Assembly: GCF_000022085.1 (NCBI RefSeq)
Contig: NC_011894.1
Span: 4,331,001 to 4,395,000 of the forward strand
DNA length: 64,000 nucleotides
Reading direction: 5' to 3'
Source of the DNA: Methylobacterium nodulans ORS 2060
Lineage (GTDB): Bacteria; Pseudomonadota; Alphaproteobacteria; Rhizobiales; Beijerinckiaceae
The notes under the pieces are model-generated. The model ran no database searches. It was not told the DNA's origin and worked only from the letters and a program-made list of their open reading frames with translations. Position 1 is the first letter of the stretch. The number at the start of each line of letters is the position of its first letter. Shown piece by piece: positions 26,677 to 35,844 of the stretch. The translations under genes were made by a program, and so were the position numbers.

Positions 26677-28028
26677 TGCCGAATCCCAATCTCGTGACGA
26701 TCATCATACCGGTTTACAACGGCGGATACTTCCTGTCGCAGGCGATTGAGAGCGCGCTCGCTCAAACCTGGCCGCATGTCGAGGTCCTCGTCGTCGACGA
26801 TGGCTCCACCGACGATGGCGAGACCGCCCGGACCTGCCGCTCCTTTGGCGACCGGATCCGCTATATCTGGAAGGAGAACGGCGGTGTCGCTTCGGCTCTG
26901 AACAGGGGCATTGCGGGGGCGCGAGGGCGCTATATCAGCTGGCTCAGCCACGACGACCTCTACGATCCTCGGAAGGTCGAGATCCAGATGGGCGCGCTCC
27001 TGGCCGAGCCGGACACGGTCATCGTGTTCGGCGATTACGCGGTGATCCGCGGGGACGGTTCACTTCTTACCGAGGTCAGGGTCGGGGAGGGGTATTCCGA
27101 CCGCGCCTCGCTCTGGTCGACGCTGGAGGGACGTATCAATGGTTGTGCGGTCATCGTTCCGCGGGAGTGCTTCGCACGCCACGGCACGTTCGACGAGGGG
27201 TTGCCGACCACGCAGGACTACGAGCTGTGGTTCCGATTTGCGCAGCATCACCGCTTCGTGCACGTGCCGGGATACCTCGTCCGGCATCGCGTCCACGAGG
27301 GCCAGGGGTCGCGGACGTCCCGCCACCTTGAGGAGGCAAGCCTTCTCTGGATGAGCATGCTGGAAAGCTTGGCGCCGGAGACCATGCGGGACCAGGGCGG
27401 CTCGACCCTCGCCTTCCTGGATCGGGCCGCCAATTTCGTGCAGACGACCGGCTACGAGGGCGCCAAAGCCGGAGTGCCGCGCCTCGTTGCGCGCTTCGCC
27501 GCCGACGTGACCGTCGGCGTAGCGGTCCTCGCGTCCAATTCACGCGACGCGCTCGTGACGTTGGCCGAGGTCCGGGCGTCGGGGCTTGATATCCGCGCCG
27601 TGGTCGTCGGTGTGTTGGAGCCGCAGTTCGACCGCTTTGCTGCGTTTGCGCCGGACTTCGGCCGCAAAGCGGGCTTCCCGGTCATCGAGCTCGCCGGCGA
27701 TCTCCGGTCGATGGTCGAGGAGATTCTCTCTTCGATTGACGCCGACCCAATCGCCTTCGTGTCGTCGGGGGCGAGGGAAGGGGACCTGCTGCGGGCTGCC
27801 GCGCGGCTGGCCAGGCGACCCAACCTCGACGTGACCGCGATTCATTCCCCGGGTGGAGCTCCGACAGCCTTCCGCGCACTGGACGGCCTGATGATCCGCA
27901 GGGGCGCGCTCTCACGCGCCGTCGCGCGTTGCGAGAGCGGCCGCGGCGCTTTCGCGCATGCGCTCGGGATGGTGAGCGCGTTCGACCCCGACCCCGGCGC
28001 TGCGGCGTGGGTCGGGAGCAGCCGATAG
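26676..28028 (+). CDS. GT2-family glycosyltransferase
   Basis: 450 residues; the ATG at 26676 overlaps the preceding stop (TGATG), and longer in-frame starts lie inside the GT4 gene. Residues 6-230 are a GT2 domain: 'VTIIIPVYNGGYFL', 'VLVVDDGSTDDGE', 'SWLSHDDLYDP', 'GRINGCAVIVP', 'TTQDYELWFRF'. The remaining 200 residues are a less conserved alpha/beta region. In the paralogous cassette the equivalent protein (56765-59308) is fused to the following GT4-like region; here that region is the separate gene at 28037. Confidence 0.88.
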   Translation: MPNPNLVTIIIPVYNGGYFLSQAIESALAQTWPHVEVLVVDDGSTDDGETARTCRSFGDRIRYIWKENGGVASALNRGIAGARGRYISWLSHDDLYDPRKVEIQMGALLAEPDTVIVFGDYAVIRGDGSLLTEVRVGEGYSDRASLWSTLEGRINGCAVIVPRECFARHGTFDEGLPTTQDYELWFRFAQHHRFVHVPGYLVRHRVHEGQGSRTSRHLEEASLLWMSMLESLAPETMRDQGGSTLAFLDRAANFVQTTGYEGAKAGVPRLVARFAADVTVGVAVLASNSRDALVTLAEVRASGLDIRAVVVGVLEPQFDRFAAFAPDFGRKAGFPVIELAGDLRSMVEEILSSIDADPIAFVSSGAREGDLLRAAARLARRPNLDVTAIHSPGGAPTAFRALDGLMIRRGALSRAVARCESGRGAFAHALGMVSAFDPDPGAAAWVGSSR

Positions 28029-28036
28029 GGTTCGCG

Positions 28037-29506
28037 ATGAACGTCACTCCTCCAGACTTTGACGGCCGCAGAGTCAGGGCCGCGGGCCGCCCCGAGATCT
28101 GGCTCGTATACGGTAGCAGCCGCCACCACATCACAGCCCCCGAGGTCTACGAGACGCTATTCGATGAGAGCGAAGGCATCGCCGACGTCGATCTGGCGGC
28201 CATCCCTGTCGGCCCCGACCTCGGACCCGGCAGTGGCCTAATCCGGGCGGATGACGGCGCAATCTACCTCCTGGCCCGATCGACGGACGGGACGGCGCTG
28301 CGCCACCATCTCGTCGACTTCGACCATCTCCGCGCCTTCCGGTTCCGGCATGACCGGATCCGTACGCTTCCAAGGGACGAGATCGACGCAATTCCTCTCG
28401 GGGGCAGGCTCGGCGCGTCCCGCACGGAGCGACAGCGGTTTGAAGTGCACGAGCTGGGCGAGCTGGCGCGGTCACTCAATCCGAGCCGCCCGACGCTTCT
28501 CCTATTGCTCGACCAACCGACGCCCTTCGCGGCGGCCTATGCCGGCCAGCTGCAGCGCATGGCGGCCAGGCGGGTTAACGCGCTGATCGGTTGGACATCC
28601 GGTGACCGCCTGCTCATGACGCGCAGCCCGGATCTCACTGACGCGGTCGCCGTCACGCTTCCAGCCGTAGACCCAATCCTTGAGGCACTCCGGCAGCTTG
28701 CGATCGCGCGGATCGACGTCCTGGCAACCACGCTCGAGTGGGAGGTCGCGCCAGCGGCGCTCACCGCCTTTGGCTGCCCGCACGACGTGACCTGCCTGGT
28801 CGAGAGTGTTCCGGCGACCGGACTGTCCACCACTGTCCAGGCCGCCGACCGGCTCGTCGCCTGCAGCCGAGCCGTCGCGGAACGGTTGCAGGCGATGCGG
28901 CCGGGGCGCGAGGTCCATCTCGGCCTGACCCCGGAAGCAACGCGCCCGGAGGCGTTCCGGGTGCATCCGGCTCGGATCTTCGATGGAGACCCACTGCGCG
29001 TCCTCGTCTGGGGCTTCCTGGATTCCGTTGCTCGAGCGACGGTAGTCCGGACAGCTCGGCTCGCGCGTTCCGGGGGGCATCCAATCCAGTTTTACCGGCT
29101 CGGCGACGAGAGCCCGGCAGACAGTGCCGATCTGATCTGGCTCGGCCCTCCTGAGGGCATCAACCTCAACCGGATGATCTGCGCGCTGAGGCCACATCTC
29201 GGCTGGTTCCCCGAGCCCGCGCGAGAGCCCTACGACTTTCTTATCTCACAGGCGATGCTCCAGGGCCTGCCGCTTCTGGCAACGACAGCGGGCGCCTATC
29301 CCGAGCGCCTCTCTGGTCGGGCCTTCACTTGGCTCCTGCCAGAGAGCAGCTCGGGCGAGGATTGGCTCGCCATCATGCTGCGTCTGCATGAGACACGATT
29401 GGCGTTGCCGTCCACGAGCAGTGCGCCGGAGCCACCCGCCTTCTACCCCGTTGAGTATCTCTCCTGGGCACGCTCGAAGAACGAGCCGGAACGGGTCGCC
29501 TCGTGA
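28037..29506 (+). CDS. Glycosyltransferase with N-terminal IWLV/IYLL module
   Basis: 489 residues from the ATG at 28037, 8 bases after the GT2 stop. Residues about 8-125 form two tandem half-repeats, 'EIWLVYGSSRHHITAPEVYE' and 'GAIYLLARSTDGTALRHH', each ending in a 'IPVGPDLG' or 'IPLGGRLG' turn. This is the same module that ends the 17765 protein. Residues about 140-470 are a GT-B-like glycosyltransferase region ('PLRVLVWGFLDSVARAT', 'YDFLISQAMLQGLPLLATT', 'YPERLSGRAFTWLLP'). The ending 'FYPVEYLSWA' resembles those of the 15975 and 56765 proteins. Sequence landmarks are weaker than in the GT4 upstream, so family placement is less certain. Confidence 0.75.
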   Translation: MNVTPPDFDGRRVRAAGRPEIWLVYGSSRHHITAPEVYETLFDESEGIADVDLAAIPVGPDLGPGSGLIRADDGAIYLLARSTDGTALRHHLVDFDHLRAFRFRHDRIRTLPRDEIDAIPLGGRLGASRTERQRFEVHELGELARSLNPSRPTLLLLLDQPTPFAAAYAGQLQRMAARRVNALIGWTSGDRLLMTRSPDLTDAVAVTLPAVDPILEALRQLAIARIDVLATTLEWEVAPAALTAFGCPHDVTCLVESVPATGLSTTVQAADRLVACSRAVAERLQAMRPGREVHLGLTPEATRPEAFRVHPARIFDGDPLRVLVWGFLDSVARATVVRTARLARSGGHPIQFYRLGDESPADSADLIWLGPPEGINLNRMICALRPHLGWFPEPAREPYDFLISQAMLQGLPLLATTAGAYPERLSGRAFTWLLPESSSGEDWLAIMLRLHETRLALPSTSSAPEPPAFYPVEYLSWARSKNEPERVAS

Positions 29507-29576
29507 CCCAGGCACCTCTCGACCTCCAGCCCGCGCCCTGAACAAACGACCAGGCCCATTGATACCGAGCGCCGAC

Positions 29577-31553
29577 ATGCGGGTCCTCATCGCCGATTTC
29601 GACTTCTTCTCCGCCCTCGGAGGCGGGCAGACCTTCTATCGTCGGATGGTTGAGCGACATCCCTCTTGGACGTGCCTCTACCCGTCCCGGGGGCCAGATC
29701 TGAAGGCCGAGTTCCGCTGCCACCTGCCGACCAATGCGCATCCGTTTGGTTTTGACCGATTCTGGTACCCGGTCGACCTCCTCGATGCGCTGCAGCTCGA
29801 ATCCGGCGAGGAACGGCACTTCGCCATGCTCCTGGCGCAGATTGCCGTGCCGCTCCAGGGCCAGCTCCTGGACCTCGTCGAGGTTCCGTCGTTCTTCCCA
29901 GTCTGCCATCTCGTGCGGCCAATCTTTTCGGCCTTCGGGATTGTGGTCCGCAGGATTTCGCTCGGGATGGTCGGCTGGGTGAGTGTGAGCAACCGGAACG
30001 CATACGCGTCGGAGACCGGCGCTGAAGTGGTCGCGCGCCTGGAGGCAATCGAGCGGCGCTGTATTGCGGCAGCCGACGCCAGCTACACGATCTCGAACCT
30101 TCATGCCGCAGAGAACATGGGCACAGTGCCCTCCGGCATCGTCGAGATGCACGACGCCCTTGACGCTCTGCCGCCTCCAGACCCGGCGCCTCCCGGAGCG
30201 GGGCCGCCCGACCTCTGGTGTGTGGGGCGGCTCGACCGCAACAAGGGGCCCGACCTATTCATCGAGATGGTGGCCCGGATTCCCCGGCACCTCTATGGGA
30301 AATGCTACCTATGCGGCCCAGACAACACCTGGGCTACGAGTGGGCCGCGCTGGTCGGAGACCCTCCTCGCGCTCGCCCGCGAGCGCAGCGTTGATGTCCA
30401 GTATCTTGGCGAGATACCCATTGGCGATCTCTGGTCGCGCGCTTATCGCGGACGCTCGGTTGTAGTAATCCCGTCCCGCTCGGACGCCTTCAACTACGTG
30501 GCCGTGGAGGCGCTGACAGCCGGGTGCCCGATCGTGCTCACCGATCGTGCCGGGGCAGCCGAGTTCTTGCGCGAGCACCACCCTGAAATCGCCCCGCCGA
30601 TCATGAGCCCGGATGACTTGGACGATGCGGTGGAAAAGCTCCGCACAATCCTGGAGGACTACGAGGGCGCGACGGGGCGCCTGCGGGCTGCCCTCCTGGA
30701 GAAGCCCTGGCCACGGCCACGCGACAACTTCCTTGCCGATCTCCTCGCCGCTGCGCCCGCCTCGTCGCCCACGGTTGACGCGGGCCAAGTGGAGCGGATG
30801 CGTGCCCTATCCCCGCTCGACCAGGCGCCGGCCCGGATCTGGCGCACACTGCCACCGCGGGCGCCGACCTCGAGTGTCGATGTGGTCGTCCGGGCGACGC
30901 GGGGCGGGCGGTCGCTTGCCCTGACGCTCCTGTCACTTCGCGGTGGCTCTGCTCCCCTAGGGGTAATTGTGGTCAACGACGACATTGTGGCCCGCTCGGA
31001 GATTGCCGCCGCCGTGAAGTCCTACTACCCCGCAGCACGGCTCATTACGCAAGGCGGGGACGCCGCCGTGGCCTTCGCCCGGGGACTTGCTGCCGCGTCC
31101 GGCGATTATGTGTGCTTCCTCAACGAGGGAGAGTGTCTCGACACCGAGGCGATCCTACGGCTCCGGGCGCGGCTTGACGCCGAACCTATGGCAGTGGCGG
31201 CTCTCGGCGAGTGGTGGCAGGTGGACGAGACGGGACGTCCCATCCTGGAGAACCCGGGCCGGGCGGCCGACCACCGGACCCTGGCGGCCGATCCCGCCGG
31301 GAGCTTGGGCCCTGGTCATCTCCTGCGGCGAGCGGCGATGCCGCCGCTCGACACGTCCCTCGGAACCCTCGTCCTTGCCGACCTCTGGGGCAGACTCGCC
31401 CGCACCGGCTCCGTGCTCGTCGACGCCACCCGCACGGCCTGGTGCTGGCGGGACGGCGGATCCATCCGGACGGCCGTCGATGACGAAACCTACGCGGCAT
31501 TCCTGCGCAAGATGGTGCTCACCATTCCTGTTTCAGGCGGAGTCTGTCCGTGA
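29577..31553 (+). CDS. Two-domain glycosyltransferase (GT4 plus GT2-like)
   Basis: 658 residues from the ATG at 29577; earlier in-frame starts overlap the previous gene. Residues 1-430 are a GT4-like enzyme: 'SALGGGQTFYRRMVERHP' at the N-terminus, 'DLWCVGRLDRNKGPDLFIEM' at the start of the second domain, and 'SRSDAFNYVAVEALTAGCPI' at the donor site. Residues about 440-658 resemble a reduced GT2 domain ('VDVVVRATRGGRSLALTLLS', 'ASGDYVCFLNEGECLD'), without an obvious DxD. Two linked transferase domains could add successive sugars. It lies 70 bases after the preceding glycosyltransferase gene and may be the last of that operon; a 230-base gap follows. Confidence 0.8.
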   Translation: MRVLIADFDFFSALGGGQTFYRRMVERHPSWTCLYPSRGPDLKAEFRCHLPTNAHPFGFDRFWYPVDLLDALQLESGEERHFAMLLAQIAVPLQGQLLDLVEVPSFFPVCHLVRPIFSAFGIVVRRISLGMVGWVSVSNRNAYASETGAEVVARLEAIERRCIAAADASYTISNLHAAENMGTVPSGIVEMHDALDALPPPDPAPPGAGPPDLWCVGRLDRNKGPDLFIEMVARIPRHLYGKCYLCGPDNTWATSGPRWSETLLALARERSVDVQYLGEIPIGDLWSRAYRGRSVVVIPSRSDAFNYVAVEALTAGCPIVLTDRAGAAEFLREHHPEIAPPIMSPDDLDDAVEKLRTILEDYEGATGRLRAALLEKPWPRPRDNFLADLLAAAPASSPTVDAGQVERMRALSPLDQAPARIWRTLPPRAPTSSVDVVVRATRGGRSLALTLLSLRGGSAPLGVIVVNDDIVARSEIAAAVKSYYPAARLITQGGDAAVAFARGLAAASGDYVCFLNEGECLDTEAILRLRARLDAEPMAVAALGEWWQVDETGRPILENPGRAADHRTLAADPAGSLGPGHLLRRAAMPPLDTSLGTLVLADLWGRLARTGSVLVDATRTAWCWRDGGSIRTAVDDETYAAFLRKMVLTIPVSGGVCP

Positions 31554-31742
31554 AGACCGCAAACGCCGTAACCCCAAGACGTGGAATAACCGAGATTAAC
31601 AACGTGCTCAATGCTCAGAAGCACGAGGCAACGCTCCGGAGGAGAACGGGATTGCCTTTGGTCGAAGCGACATTCGTCGGCGGGCCGACATCACTTGCAA
31701 CGAGGCTCCCGAGACGCGAGGCGGCTGCCTCGCCATTGCGAG

Positions 31743-31771
31743 TGGCAGGTGGTGGCCCTTGTCACCTGCCA
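31743..31771 (+). promoter_or_regulatory. Hairpin next to the ribosome-binding site of the SDR gene
   Basis: TGGCAGGTG (31743-31751) pairs perfectly with CACCTGCCA (31763-31771) across an 11-base loop. The second arm runs directly into the AGGAG ribosome-binding site (31771-31775) of the SDR gene starting at 31783. Such a structure could lower translation or act as an attenuator. The rest of 31554-31742 shows no supported gene. Confidence 0.4.
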
Positions 31772-31782
31772 GGAGCGACGCC

Positions 31783-32772
31783 ATGAAAGCGGCATGCCAA
31801 GGCCTGACCGGCCGGCGCGTATTGGTGACGGGTGCGACCGGCTTTTTGGGTCGGCGTGTTCTACCGGCGCTCGACCGGGCGGGGGCGGAGATCGTTGTTC
31901 TGCTGCGGGATCCCGACGTGGCGTGCGGAGCCGACCTGCGGGCCCGCTACCCCTCCGTCGCGGTGCGCACAGGCGACCTGCGCGACCCCGGCTCCGTTGA
32001 GGCTGCGCTTGCGGGGGCTGACACCGTGCTCCACCTCGCCGCCAAGGCCCAAGCTGGCGGCCGGTTCAACGAGGCGCCAGACTACTTTGCTTGCAACGTC
32101 GCTGGAACGCTCAACCTGCTCACCGCCTGCGCCCGCGGGCGGGTGCGGCGCGTCGTGCACCTGAGCACGGCCCAGGTCTACGGCCGGTCCGACAGTCTGC
32201 TGGTTGACGAGACCCACCCGGTAGATGGGCGCACGGTCTATGCCGCCTCAAAGATCGCGGCCGAGGGTCTGGTGCGGGCCTACGCTGAGGATGGGTTCTC
32301 CGCCGTCAGCTTGCGGCCCTCTAACATCTACGGCCCCGGCCAGCAGGCCGCTACTGTCGTCACGGCGATCCTGGCGCAGCTCGCGGCCGGCGACGCGATT
32401 ACGCTTCAGACCCTGGACCCGGTCCGAGACTTCGTCTTCGTAGACGATGTCGTACAGGCTATCCTGGCCGCCGCCGCGGCCGAGGCGCCGCCTTCGGGCT
32501 GCGCTATCAACATCAGCTCTGGCGAGGGCGTCTCGATCCGGCAGCTTGCCGAGGCCGCTATCCGGGCGGTGCGGAACGGCACGCCGGTGACGCTTAGCGC
32601 TCGCTCCGGCCTCCCGGCACAGGCGGACCGTTTGGTCTGCGCCAATGACTTAGCCGCCGCTGCCCTCAGCTGGCGGCCCGCCGTCACACTCTCAGACGGC
32701 CTCGCACAGACGTTCCGCGCTGACTGGGCCAGAGCCACCCCCGACACCGCTCAGGAAACTGAAGCCGCATGA
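31783..32772 (+). CDS. NAD-dependent epimerase/dehydratase (extended SDR)
   Basis: 329 residues. 'RVLVTGATGFLGRRVL' binds NAD(P), 'VVHLSTAQVYG' supplies the catalytic Ser/Thr region and 'TVYAASKIAAEGL' the Tyr-x-x-x-Lys pair. 'LRPSNIYGPGQQ' and 'VRDFVFVDDVVQAI' are typical of nucleotide-sugar epimerases/dehydratases. The exact sugar cannot be read. AGGAG lies 8 bases before the ATG, and the stop overlaps the next SDR gene, so they probably act on successive steps of one nucleotide-sugar pathway. Confidence 0.88.
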   Translation: MKAACQGLTGRRVLVTGATGFLGRRVLPALDRAGAEIVVLLRDPDVACGADLRARYPSVAVRTGDLRDPGSVEAALAGADTVLHLAAKAQAGGRFNEAPDYFACNVAGTLNLLTACARGRVRRVVHLSTAQVYGRSDSLLVDETHPVDGRTVYAASKIAAEGLVRAYAEDGFSAVSLRPSNIYGPGQQAATVVTAILAQLAAGDAITLQTLDPVRDFVFVDDVVQAILAAAAAEAPPSGCAINISSGEGVSIRQLAEAAIRAVRNGTPVTLSARSGLPAQADRLVCANDLAAAALSWRPAVTLSDGLAQTFRADWARATPDTAQETEAA

Positions 32773-33752
32773 AGAACAAGCGCATACTCATCACCGGAGC
32801 CGGCGGCTTCATCGGCAGCCACCTCGCGGAGGAGGCGGTCCGGCGCGGGGCCGAGGTGACGGCACTCCTGCACTACAATGCCGCCCGCGACCTCGCCAAC
32901 TTGGCCGATGCCGACCCAGATCTCACCGCTGGAATGCGGATTGTGTTCGGCGACGTGAACGACCCCGAGTTTGTGCTTAGCCTCGTCGAGGGCCAGGAAA
33001 TTGTGCTGCACCTCGCGGCGCTGATCGCAATCCCCTATTCCTACACGGCGCCGCGCAGCTACGTGAGGACGAACATTGAGGGCACCCTGAACGTGCTGGA
33101 GGCAGCACGGCGCGTCGGCGTCGAGCGTGTGGTTCACACCAGCACCTCCGAGGTCTACGGGACGGCGCAGTATGTACCTATCGACGAGGTCCACCCGCTC
33201 CAGGGTCAGTCGCCGTACTCCGCCTCCAAGATCGGCGCTGACAAGGTCGCCGAGAGCTACTACCGCTCCTTTGACGTGCCGGTTGTGACGGTGCGTCCTT
33301 TCAACACCTACGGCCCCCGGCAGTCGGCCCGGGCCTTCATCCCGACGGTGATCGGGCAGGCGCTTCGCGGCGGCGAGATCAAGCTCGGGGCAACGAGCCC
33401 GGTGCGCGACCTGACCTTCGTCGCTGACACAGCAGCGGGCTTTCTGGCGGCCGCTACCACCCCCGGGCTGGAGGGCGGGACCTACAACCTCGGCGTCGGA
33501 TCCGGCCAGTCAGTGGGGGAGGTCGCCGAGATGATCTTGCGGCTCATGGGATCCAGCGCCCGGATCGTTACCGACATACAGCGTCTGCGGCCGGAGAAGA
33601 GCGAAGTCGGCCGCCTAGTCTCGGATAATCGGCGGTTCTTCGCCGCCTCTGGTTGGGCGCCGGCTATCAAGCTGGAGGAGGGGCTCGCGCGGACGATCGA
33701 CTTCTTCCGACGAAACCCGAATCGACGTGACGCAGACACCTACGTCGTGTGA
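32769..33752 (+). CDS. Nucleotide-sugar 4,6-dehydratase-like SDR (LegB-like)
   Basis: 327 residues. 'ILITGAGGFIGSHLAEE', 'TSTSEVYGTAQYVPIDEVHP', 'QSPYSASKIGADKVAESYY' and 'TVRPFNTYGPRQSARAFIP' resemble the LegB-type UDP/GDP-HexNAc 4,6-dehydratases of legionaminic acid-like pathways, with all SDR catalytic residues in place. The start overlaps the previous SDR gene by four bases, and a nucleotidyltransferase gene follows after 15 bases, as in such pathways. No aminotransferase or NeuB-like synthase is present in the window, so a nonulosonic acid end product is not supported here. Confidence 0.82.
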   Translation: MKNKRILITGAGGFIGSHLAEEAVRRGAEVTALLHYNAARDLANLADADPDLTAGMRIVFGDVNDPEFVLSLVEGQEIVLHLAALIAIPYSYTAPRSYVRTNIEGTLNVLEAARRVGVERVVHTSTSEVYGTAQYVPIDEVHPLQGQSPYSASKIGADKVAESYYRSFDVPVVTVRPFNTYGPRQSARAFIPTVIGQALRGGEIKLGATSPVRDLTFVADTAAGFLAAATTPGLEGGTYNLGVGSGQSVGEVAEMILRLMGSSARIVTDIQRLRPEKSEVGRLVSDNRRFFAASGWAPAIKLEEGLARTIDFFRRNPNRRDADTYVV

Positions 33753-33767
33753 GGGCGGGACGCACCA

Positions 33768-34484
33768 ATGAAAGCCATTGTACTGGCAGGCGGCAAGGGC
33801 ACGCGGCTCATGCCCTACTCGGCTCTGATCCCGAAGCCCCTCATGCCGATCGGCGAGATGCCGATTCTGGAGCTACTGCTCCGGCAGATGAAACATCACG
33901 GTATTAGCGAAGTCATCCTGGCGGTAAACCACTTGCATCACCTCATTCGCTCGTTCTTTGGGGATGGGTCAAGCCTGGGCCTCAAGATTACCTACAGTGT
34001 AGAGGACAAGGCACTCGGTACCAGTGGTCCAATTACTGCCAACCTCGACGCCCTGTCTGACGACTTCCTGGTCTCAAATGGCGACCTCCTGACCAACCTC
34101 GATTTCGGGGCGATGATGCGCCAGCACATCGCGCGCCAAGTAGCGGCGACGATTGCGACCCAGAGCCGGGCGATGCAGGCGGACTACGGCGCCCTGACAG
34201 TGGACAAGGACAATCTGATCCGTGAGTATCGCGAGAAGCCTATCTTTAGCTTTGAGGCCTCGATGGGACTTTATGTCCTCTCCAAAAAGGCGGTCCGGCC
34301 CCACCTGCCGGTCAACACGTTTTTTGACATGCCAGATCTGATCAAGAGCCTGATCGAGGCCGACCAGCCTGTCTTGAGCTACAACGAAACCTGCAACTGG
34401 ATCGATATCGGTAAGCCAAACGATTATGGCCGGGCACAGGAGCGCTTTGCAGCGGAGCCGAACCTCTTCCTACCGCCGGATTGA
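33768..34484 (+). CDS. Sugar-phosphate nucleotidyltransferase
   Basis: 238 residues. The N-terminal signature 'AIVLAGGKGTRLMPYS' with 'PKPLMPIGEMPILELLL' is that of the NTP-transferase (GlmU/RmlA/mannose-1-phosphate guanylyltransferase) superfamily; 'FLVSNGDLLTNLDF' carries the metal-binding Asp and 'NWIDIGKPNDY' is the conserved ending. It activates a sugar-1-phosphate to an NDP-sugar. The lack of a CBS or acyltransferase extension resembles the guanylyl/cytidylyl transferases linked to legionaminic or heptose pathways. It is the last gene of the 31783-34484 set. Confidence 0.88.
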   Translation: MKAIVLAGGKGTRLMPYSALIPKPLMPIGEMPILELLLRQMKHHGISEVILAVNHLHHLIRSFFGDGSSLGLKITYSVEDKALGTSGPITANLDALSDDFLVSNGDLLTNLDFGAMMRQHIARQVAATIATQSRAMQADYGALTVDKDNLIREYREKPIFSFEASMGLYVLSKKAVRPHLPVNTFFDMPDLIKSLIEADQPVLSYNETCNWIDIGKPNDYGRAQERFAAEPNLFLPPD

Positions 34485-34674
34485 GACAGGACGGAGATAA
34501 TAGTTCTGTAACGGATACGGCCCTGCAAGGCCAGTTCCAGTTATGTTCGCAATCGTCGACAAGCAGAGCGAAGTCCTACGGGCGAACCGCGCAGAGTGCT
34601 GCCGGCTTCCTCTTGGACCTACTACACGCACGCCGTTCGGACAGCATGAGCCAGGAGAAGTGTGCAGGGCGTCT

Positions 34675-34842
34675 TCACACCCTGCGTATCAGGAATTCAG
34701 TATTCCCAGCCACGTCCTTGAAGGCCGAGAACCGCTGGAAACCAGCCTCGTGGGCCATCTCCTCGAAGGCCTCTTCTTCGCCCTGAGCATCTCCTTCCCA
34801 CAGGAGGATACCAGTCTGGGCGTCACTGATCTGATATCGCAT
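34675..34842 (-). CDS. Small 55-residue protein of unknown function
   Basis: On the minus strand an ATG at 34842 follows a good AGGAGT ribosome-binding site (8-base spacing). The product begins 'MRYQISDAQTGILLWEGD' and continues with an acidic helical stretch rich in Glu (GEEEAFEEMAHEAGF), ending 'NTEFLIRRV'. The amino-acid pattern looks like a genuine short protein, with a beta-hairpin then helix. It stands alone and convergent to the nucleotidyltransferase gene. The family is not known to me. Confidence 0.5.
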   Translation of the reverse strand: MRYQISDAQTGILLWEGDAQGEEEAFEEMAHEAGFQRFSAFKDVAGNTEFLIRRV

Positions 34843-35844
34843 CACATTATACTCCTAGCGTCTGTCCCAATGTGCTCGCTAGCCAACCACACGGATACTA
34901 AGACCTATCGACCACAAAGCATCAACCCGAGCCTGGCAAAGGCAACAAGTGTCAGGCCGCGCAATGCAACCAACAGCTGCCGATCCGACTTAGCTGGACC
35001 ATCCGTTCGCCCTCGAGACTCACTCCTGCCTAGCTCGCAGTTTCAGAATAACGGTCCATCCGCCGAGTCGGTTCCGCCCTACAGGGAATGCAGCGGATAC
35101 CTCATCAACTAAGCTTGGCTCACGTTAGGCGTATCCACAAGGGGAGGAGCGACCGATATTTTGGATAGGTCAGAGCCGGGTTGTTGCGGGAGCGCTGAAT
35201 TCGCTGGGGAGATCGTCGATGCCGCTTGCGGGGCCTAAACAAAGATGCTGACGCTAATCAACACCATCACGAGTATCGGACTGTGGAGCTGCGCCCACAC
35301 CGGTCAAGTTTGCATCCGCTGGCGTGGTGGAGATTCGTTGAGCGAGTCGGCGCGTGGAGCCCTGGCATAACGCAGCGCGCCGGCGCACGGCTGCGAAGGT
35401 GGTCGCCGGGGTTCTTACGGTCAAGCTTGAGCTTGCGAAGGACCAAACCTGACCCGGGAGAGCGCCTGATGACCGACGACACCATGCACACCTTCCGGTG
35501 GGCTTCTTCGTTTAGGACTCCAGGCGACGGGTGGCGCCGTCCGATCCGAGCTCGCGGGTCCCAACGACCTCATCTGCTCGATCCTAGCGCGGAAGGCCTG
35601 ACCCGATGCTCCCCGCCTTCTCCTGGGCCCACCTGTGCGCGCGCCGCTGTTTCGCCTCGGTGAGCGACTACAAGACCTACGCGATCGTCACTGCGGTCCG
35701 CCGCTGCGCCTCGGGCGCATTCTCCTGTGCGGGCGCCTCACGGGCGTAGGGGTTAGCGAGCATGAACAGCAGCACGGTCGAGGGCGGCGTCCTCCGCGGT
35801 CAGCCGCATGCCGGGCGTCGGGTCGTTCACCTTAGCAACCCGCC
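34843..35844. other. Non-coding or decayed stretch
   Basis: About 1 kb with no gene I can support. The longest open frames have compositions and starts that look random. One short candidate (ATG 35606 to stop 35749, 47 residues, 'SVSDYKTYAIVTAVRRCAS') could be a fragment of a small gene, but nothing confirms it. This is probably decayed DNA at the end of the first glycan block. Confidence 0.4.

Noticed and set aside
31550..31786. Plus-strand frame of 78 codons between the two-domain glycosyltransferase and the SDR gene
   Set aside because: Sequence looks random and contains the hairpin and ribosome-binding site of the next gene.
34543..35112. Plus-strand frame of 189 codons after the nucleotidyltransferase
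   Set aside because: No domain, no ribosome-binding site, and it lies antisense to a better small gene at 34675-34842.
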